Source: Candidatus Desantisbacteria bacterium CG2_30_40_21 (GTDB lineage: Bacteria > UBA9089 > CG2-30-40-21). Taken from it: 10,573 bases of DNA. Position numbers and translations under genes: made by a program. A model generated the notes under the pieces. The model made no database searches and was not told the DNA's origin. It saw only the letters and a list, made by a program, of their open reading frames with translations. Below, piece after piece: positions 6,457-10,573 of this stretch (positions are counted from its first letter, which is position 1; the number at the start of each line of letters is the position of its first letter). The stretch spans positions 1-10,573 of the forward strand of contig MNYI01000015.1 of the NCBI GenBank assembly GCA_001873945.1. Direction: 5' to 3'.

Positions 6457-9062
6457 ATAATCACCCCCTTGGTCAGCATCTCTGCAACCGTTGCCTGACC
6501 AGTTTCAATCTTTTTCAGTGCTTCACCCCTGAGGTCAACAAACCCACTTTTTGTAGCCAGATTTTTTACCTCATCAATATTTCCTCCCCTAATAAACTCT
6601 CTCCACTCCTCATCAACAAAAAATACCTCAAAGATAGGGGCATATCCATCATATCCAGAATAGTTGCAGGCTTCACACCCATCTCCCTTACATCTCCAGC
6701 ACAATGCCCGCGGCATTCGTTGAGCAATAATTCCAAGAAGGCTTGAGGCAACAACAATACCACCTGCAACCTCAAACAGATGGTGAAGCACATCAAAACA
6801 AGTAGGGAATTCCTGCTGTAATATTATTAATTTACCATGCAAGCAACTTTTGAGTCCAAAGGCAATAATAGATTCATCTGCCTCACCAAGCATAATTACA
6901 TCTGGCTCCTGTTTCAGGGCAATTTTTAAGGTAGATAATATATCCTTTGTTTTTACCTGAACAAATTTAGCCTCTTGATATGGTGAGATATGGGACTCAA
7001 TGGTAGCTACTTTTCTCTTATTTGCATCCACCTCTTTGAGCAAGGAATAAGCAGTAGTTGTTTTACCGCTCCGTCCTGGACCAGTAACAATCACCACTCC
7101 CGTTGACCTTTGCATCATTCCCTTTATTCCTGGGATGACATTGGGATCAAAGCCAATAGTATCAATAGAAGGCACCTGAATATCTATGGGGAAGAGTTGA
7201 ATAAAAATAGATTCACCAAAGGCAGTAGGCATTGTGGTTATGGTCAGCCCCACATTTCTATCCCCAATTCTGGTTACTAACTCGTTTTCCTGAGCAACCC
7301 CTTCCTTTAAGATATCAAGCCCGCCAATCATTTTTGCCTTAAACACCACCTCTGGATGAAGGCTTAAAGAAACCCTTCCCTTTTCCTCTAATATACCCAA
7401 CTGTCTGTATCGTATCCATAAGCCGTTTTCTGTCGGCTCAAGGTGTATCTCTTCAGCTCCAACCTTTAATGCCTGTTCAAGATGACTGGAAAGAAAAGTT
7501 TCCCCAGAGACCTCATGGAGAAAACCCTTGCTATTTACATCTAATTCCTTTGATTCCGTTCCCTTTATTCCCAAAATCTCACGAATAATATTTATAATAT
7601 TTTCCTTAGAACCAAGAGAAACCCTTATATTGCAATTAGTAATTCTTTGGACATTCTCAATCATCTCCATGTCAAGCGGATCGTTCATTATTAATGTTAG
7701 TTCATTGTCTATCTTCATGATAGGGATAATAATACACCTCTCCAGCATATCCCTTGGAAGTGTTTTGACAGCATCTATATCTACCATATCAGCTTTTAAC
7801 CAGACATAGGGTATATCCAATTGGGTGCTAAGGGCACAATTGACTGCATCCTCGGTAACCATACCCAGACGGAGCAATATTTCTCCAATCTTTCCCCCGT
7901 TTTGTGATTGATAATCCAGTGCCTCATGGAGTTGATTATTATTAAGCAGGTTATAACTGATCAATATCTCCCCCATGCGTGGTTTTTCGTGGGGGCTTGT
8001 TATTGGTTTTGGAAAGGGTATATCTACCATGTGTGATCTGGCATGTTCTATGGCTGAGGTAACCTGATTGGCAAAAAGACAAAAGAATTCCTTATCTTTA
8101 GAGTTAAATCTGGTATTATCTGTTTTGTTGATAACCTCCATGACCCCTATAATCTTATACCTTGTTTTTAATGGAACAATCAGAATGGAATTTGCCGAAT
8201 ATTGGGTGATATTATCAATCTCAGGTGAAAATCGCATATCAGTTTCTGCATTCTCAATCAAAATAGGCTCACCATTTTTAGCCACCATCCCGGCAATTCC
8301 TTCACCCACCTTTATTCTTTCTCGTAATAATTCCTCTCCATATACATTAAGAATCAGCTCATCAGCTTTATCATCTAATATCATCAGGACAGAGGTGGAA
8401 GCTGTCATAAATCGGGCAGCCAGCTTTATGGTCAAATCTAACAGGGATTGAATATCTTTGGCTGAGTTTAATACCTCATTTACCTCAAACAGCGTTCTAA
8501 GAGCCTTTGCCTCTTTTTGAGCCAGATTGAAGAGATGACTGTTTTCAATGAGCATAGTTATCTGAGCCGCAATTGCCTCTAAGATGCCAATATCCTCAAG
8601 GTTGAATGGCTGTTTCTCTTGTCTGTTGATAATCTCAACAATGCCTATTATCCGATTATTAAACTTCATGGGTACGCACAGAATATTATACAACCCTGTG
8701 TCTACCTCATTATTATTTTCAGGGATAGTGATTGTTTTTCCGGTAAGATCAGGGATACTGATGCTTTCCCCTGTTTCAGCCACACTGCCGGCTATTCCTT
8801 CACTTAGCCTGAGTGGAGAATTATTGATAGCCGCAGCATCTCTGCCCTTGATTGTTTTAATCTCAAGGCAATTGTTTGTTTCATTGATTAACATCAATGT
8901 CCCGGCATCGCATCGCATAATCCTGAGGATCATATCCATGATTGAATCTATGATTTCGTCAAGGTTTGTGGATATAGTGGCTAAATGGCTTATCTCTGTA
9001 AGCCCTTTAATCTTGAGCTCCATACTGTCAATTTTTGTAACCACTGCCTCTGATTGGGTCAT
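6453..9062 (-). CDS. GAF-GAF-MshEN protein with degenerate PilB/GspE ATPase domain
   Basis: An 869-residue protein of the secretion/pilus ATPase family with a long sensory N-terminus. GAF1 lies at about 33-175 and GAF2 at about 205-340. An MshEN-type domain follows at about 360-497, with two 24-residue motifs (362-385 and 391-414) separated by five residues. The N2 and ATPase part covers about 515-865. Walker A GPGRSGKT (661-668) is intact, and so is the Walker B region EPDVIMLGE (719-727) with Glu727. The Asp box, usually TIEDPIE, reads TIESHIS (687-693). The Arg after GE is missing (GEADE). The His box TGHLVLSTLHT is replaced by HGKLIILQQEF (742-752). Four Cys (788, 791, 796, 799) form a compact CX2CX4CX2C knuckle. 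AGGAG at 9071-9075 and the promoter at 9148-9176 support the ATG at 9062 over a longer frame from 9227. It could regulate pilus assembly or be a poorly active PilB-like motor; reduced ATPase activity is inferred. Confidence 0.88.
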   Translation of the reverse strand: MTQSEAVVTKIDSMELKIKGLTEISHLATISTNLDEIIDSIMDMILRIMRCDAGTLMLINETNNCLEIKTIKGRDAAAINNSPLRLSEGIAGSVAETGESISIPDLTGKTITIPENNNEVDTGLYNILCVPMKFNNRIIGIVEIINRQEKQPFNLEDIGILEAIAAQITMLIENSHLFNLAQKEAKALRTLFEVNEVLNSAKDIQSLLDLTIKLAARFMTASTSVLMILDDKADELILNVYGEELLRERIKVGEGIAGMVAKNGEPILIENAETDMRFSPEIDNITQYSANSILIVPLKTRYKIIGVMEVINKTDNTRFNSKDKEFFCLFANQVTSAIEHARSHMVDIPFPKPITSPHEKPRMGEILISYNLLNNNQLHEALDYQSQNGGKIGEILLRLGMVTEDAVNCALSTQLDIPYVWLKADMVDIDAVKTLPRDMLERCIIIPIMKIDNELTLIMNDPLDMEMIENVQRITNCNIRVSLGSKENIINIIREILGIKGTESKELDVNSKGFLHEVSGETFLSSHLEQALKVGAEEIHLEPTENGLWIRYRQLGILEEKGRVSLSLHPEVVFKAKMIGGLDILKEGVAQENELVTRIGDRNVGLTITTMPTAFGESIFIQLFPIDIQVPSIDTIGFDPNVIPGIKGMMQRSTGVVIVTGPGRSGKTTTAYSLLKEVDANKRKVATIESHISPYQEAKFVQVKTKDILSTLKIALKQEPDVIMLGEADESIIAFGLKSCLHGKLIILQQEFPTCFDVLHHLFEVAGGIVVASSLLGIIAQRMPRALCWRCKGDGCEACNYSGYDGYAPIFEVFFVDEEWREFIRGGNIDEVKNLATKSGFVDLRGEALKKIETGQATVAEMLTKGVII

Positions 9063-9070
9063 ATCGTTGT

Positions 9071-9075
9071 CTCCT
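9071..9075 (-). promoter_or_regulatory. Shine-Dalgarno site for the GAF-MshEN-ATPase gene
   Basis: Read on the minus strand this is AGGAG, about eight bases before the ATG at 9062. It decides the start against the in-frame ATG at 9227, whose extra 55 residues run through a promoter and a hairpin and look non-coding. Confidence 0.75.
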
Positions 9076-9115
9076 ATGGAATAACGGAGGGCATGTTTTT
9101 TAACCAGCCAAATGG

Positions 9116-9131
9116 CGGACAGGAATGTCCG
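9116..9131 (-). repeat. Small palindromic stem-loop in the 5' leader
   Basis: CGGACA (9116-9121) pairs perfectly with TGTCCG (9126-9131) around GGAA. It sits about 10-25 bases after the predicted transcription start of the GAF-MshEN-ATPase gene, so the mRNA would carry a hairpin near its 5' end. It could stabilise the message, be an operator-type site, or be a copy of a dispersed palindrome. The function is unknown. Confidence 0.45.
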
Positions 9132-9147
9132 TCCTCGATTACCTGAC

Positions 9148-9176
9148 ATCATACCATTTATTTGGTTTAATGTCAA
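9148..9176 (-). promoter_or_regulatory. Sigma-70 promoter of the GAF-MshEN-ATPase/pilT pair
   Basis: On the minus strand, TTGACA (9176-9171) is followed by a 17-base spacer and TATGAT (9153-9148). A TG one base before the -10 gives an extended -10 element. Transcription would start near 9141, leaving a leader of about 79 bases. The strong match suggests that the two pilus ATPase genes can be transcribed independently of the secreted-protein gene upstream. Confidence 0.75.
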
Positions 9177-9210
9177 CTGAAAATTTTTCACCTGTGTGGG
9201 AGTGAAATTC

Positions 9211-10119
9211 TTACCTATTGCTAACAATTACATCAATATGTTGTTTTTCTGGCTCTGCCTGATAGCCGGCAACCTTTATCTGGTCTACCCAGATAATCAA
9301 GCTATTGGCTAAGTATTCAGCCATAGCCTTAGCCTGCTGAAGGGCTTTGGAGGCAGTGTCTCCGTATGCAGTTACTGAAACAGGTAAGCCAAAGTAATCT
9401 TTTAATCTATCTGCTGTTTCCTTAAGCAGAGGCACAGCATCATCCCTGATTTTGATCGTATCCCTTTCTTCAGCAAACAATGCCTTGTTAGCTATGCTGA
9501 TGAATAATCCATTTTTTTCCTGATGAACAAGCCCATTAATAGAAAAAGGCCTGCCAACAACCATATGAGGGTTCCCGGTCATATCTGTATAATTAAAAAC
9601 ATAGGTATACATATCCCCTACATTGATTATCTCGTTTTTATCATTATAGCCATCCCAGACCACAACAATAGCTTGATTCCCTGAACCCTTAAATTTTTTG
9701 AAATCCCTTCCCTTAGAATCAGTGATAATCAAATCCCATTTAGAGATGACTTTTTCACCCTTAATCTGTGGCTGAAATGTGGCAATGGGTGTTTCTACAA
9801 GACCCGTGTATCCCGGAAAAGCTGTCTGTCCGCTGGATAAAATATGACTATAAGCCTCACGCCATATCTCCAGTGCAGCAGGTGTTTTTGAAAAAAGCTG
9901 ATCCTCTGTCGCCATAGAAGGCATATCAATCTCAATTATCTCCTCTTCAATCCTGACTAAGGGTTTTTGAGTTTTTATCTCTTGTTTAATATTACCCTTG
10001 ATGGTCACATCCTCTATTTCCCCGCTCGTGGTTTGAGTTGATGTTTCTTCCGCCATGACATTATGCAGAGAGGGAAAGAGTGTTAATACTAATAATAGCG
10101 TTGTGATTTTGAATTTCAT
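9211..10119 (-). CDS. Secreted protein with FlgD-like Ig and OmpA-like domains
   Basis: A 302-residue envelope protein of unknown specific function. Residues 1-23 are a signal peptide: basic MKFK, a Leu-rich core, then a cut after VMA. A Thr/Glu/Ile-rich, probably disordered segment follows. Residues about 124-195 (SKWDLIITDSKG, VVVWDGYNDK, GDMYTYVF, DMTGNP) have the W-D-G and G-x-Y-x-Y pattern of FlgD-like Ig modules. The last roughly 95 residues resemble the OmpA C-terminal peptidoglycan-binding fold: LLKETADRLKDYFGLPVSVT, then AYGDTAS, then a helix ending AEYLA, then IKVAGYQAE. Asp254 of the usual GHTD is present, but the Arg of LSxxRA is Lys (LQQAKA) and that loop is shortened, so binding may be altered. 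The start at 10119 has GGAGG seven bases upstream; the ATG at 10125 is too close to it. It lies upstream of the pilus ATPase genes with a 148-base gap. Confidence 0.8.
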   Translation of the reverse strand: MKFKITTLLLVLTLFPSLHNVMAEETSTQTTSGEIEDVTIKGNIKQEIKTQKPLVRIEEEIIEIDMPSMATEDQLFSKTPAALEIWREAYSHILSSGQTAFPGYTGLVETPIATFQPQIKGEKVISKWDLIITDSKGRDFKKFKGSGNQAIVVVWDGYNDKNEIINVGDMYTYVFNYTDMTGNPHMVVGRPFSINGLVHQEKNGLFISIANKALFAEERDTIKIRDDAVPLLKETADRLKDYFGLPVSVTAYGDTASKALQQAKAMAEYLANSLIIWVDQIKVAGYQAEPEKQHIDVIVSNR

Positions 10120-10126
10120 TTTCATA

Positions 10127-10131
10127 CCTCC
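10127..10131 (-). promoter_or_regulatory. Shine-Dalgarno site that sets the secreted-protein start
   Basis: GGAGG on the minus strand lies one base from the ATG at 10125 and seven bases from the in-frame ATG at 10119. The spacing favours 10119, which shortens the protein by two residues without affecting the signal peptide. Confidence 0.6.
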
Positions 10132-10199
10132 AAATTAGTTTGACCTGTGCAATTAGGATTATTTCTCTATGTCCAGAGGAGTTACCATATGTAGACAAG

Positions 10200-10228
10200 A
10201 TTTTATCATGAATTTGTGGTTGTGTCAA
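10200..10228 (-). promoter_or_regulatory. Sigma-70 promoter of the secreted-protein gene
   Basis: On the minus strand, TTGACA (10228-10223), a 17-base spacer and TAAAAT (10205-10200). The predicted start is near 10193, giving a leader of about 70 bases. This is the only near-consensus promoter in the region upstream of the gene. Between it and the fold-back repeat (10229-10339) I see only a run of A and some weak GC-rich hairpins. Confidence 0.75.
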
Positions 10229-10339
10229 TAAAAAAAATAGCAACCTGTGTGAGGGATTTGCGAGAGCTATACTACTTGAGCCATTTTTGAGCGATGAGTT
10301 TACTCGCTTTCGCTTTGCTTTGCGGGTAACTTATTTAGT

Positions 10340-10537
10340 AACCGTTCACGACTAATAATATTTTAACACAGAGTTCACAGAGACGACAGAGGGACACAGA
10401 GCTTAAATTCCAATCATCATACGGCTGATTTTCATACAATAAGGAGTTATCTTACCTGAAAGCCGATTGCAATCTTTCTCTGTGTCCCTCCTGATACTCT
10501 GTGTCCTCTGTGTTAAAAATATAGGCTGTGAACGGTT
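10340..10537. repeat. About 200-bp fold-back element with CACAGAG heptamers
   Basis: The left arm (10340-10401) and the right arm (10478-10537) are imperfect inverted copies. Both begin with AACCGTTCAC read inward, then share TTTTAACACAGAG and GGGACACAGAG. CACAGAG occurs at 10367, 10376 and 10395, with a GACAGAG variant at 10385, a period of about 9-10. The complement CTCTGTG occurs at 10478, 10497 and 10506. The 76-base centre is itself partly palindromic: CGGCT near 10422 pairs with AGCCG near 10461, and ATAA-GGAG-TTAT lies at 10439-10450. TTATTT flanks both outer ends (10331-10336 and 10542-10547), a possible target duplication in an AT-rich context. There is no coding capacity. It looks like a MITE-like or other dispersed palindromic element. 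Confidence 0.65.
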
Positions 10538-10573
10538 GCGATTATTTTTTATTGACAGGTTAGGAATAATAGA

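Noticed and set aside
8584..9084. 166-residue plus-strand open frame with hydrophobic stretches
   Set aside because: It lies antisense to the conserved GAF domain region, has no ribosome binding site that I can see, and its Ile/Ser-rich composition is that of a complementary frame.
9063..9227. N-terminal extension of the GAF-MshEN-ATPase protein from the ATG at 9227
   Set aside because: It runs through a near-consensus promoter, a hairpin and the ribosome binding site at 9071-9075, overlaps the upstream gene, and shows no domain.
10552..10573. TTGACA at 10552 as a plus-strand promoter
   Set aside because: The -10 position would lie outside the window, so it cannot be evaluated.
1..10573. 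CRISPR array, tRNA or rRNA genes, transposase genes
   Set aside because: No regularly spaced direct repeats, no cloverleaf-like or rRNA-like segments, and no transposase-like reading frames were seen.

Overview
The window looks like a stretch of a bacterial chromosome of moderate, slightly AT-rich composition. The organism probably has an outer membrane. Signs of this are a PilT-type type IV pilus motor and a secreted protein with an N-terminal signal peptide and an OmpA-like C-terminal domain. Several short dispersed palindromic repeats, one of them inside a housekeeping gene, and an unusual multidomain pilus ATPase relative fit a deltaproteobacterium-like or uncultured phylum. The sequence alone does not fix the lineage.

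Layout: bases 1-298 are a non-coding leader with a repeat fragment and three hairpins. Three plus-strand housekeeping genes follow: valS (valyl-tRNA synthetase), a type I asparaginase with an unusual C-terminal extension, and ruvA (Holliday-junction binding). Gaps of 54 and 65 bases suggest a possible shared transcript, although no convincing promoter is visible. A long hairpin at about 5249-5293 separates ruvA from a convergent minus-strand block.

The minus-strand block, read from right to left, holds three genes. The first is a secreted protein (10119-9211) with a FlgD-like Ig segment and an OmpA-like domain. The second (9062-6453) is an 869-residue protein with two GAF domains, an MshEN-type domain and a degenerate GspE/PilB-type ATPase domain. 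The third is pilT (6456-5296). The GAF-MshEN-ATPase gene and pilT overlap by an ATGA and are probably translationally coupled. Two near-consensus sigma-70 promoters (TTGACA, 17-base spacer, TAAAAT or TATGAT) lie in front of the first two genes. The second promoter lies inside the longest open frame of the GAF gene and so supports the shorter start at 9062.

The most interesting feature is the GAF-GAF-MshEN-ATPase protein. Its Walker A motif and Walker B glutamate are intact, but its Asp box, His box and usual arginines are altered. Its MshEN segment shows two 24-residue motifs with exactly five residues between them, the layout of the c-di-GMP-binding MshEN domain. The inference is a ligand-sensing, possibly non-hydrolysing relative of the pilus extension motor, produced together with the retraction motor PilT. 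Other notable points are an in-frame palindromic repeat inside valS, the asparaginase extension, and a roughly 200-base fold-back element at the right edge built from CACAGAG heptamers.
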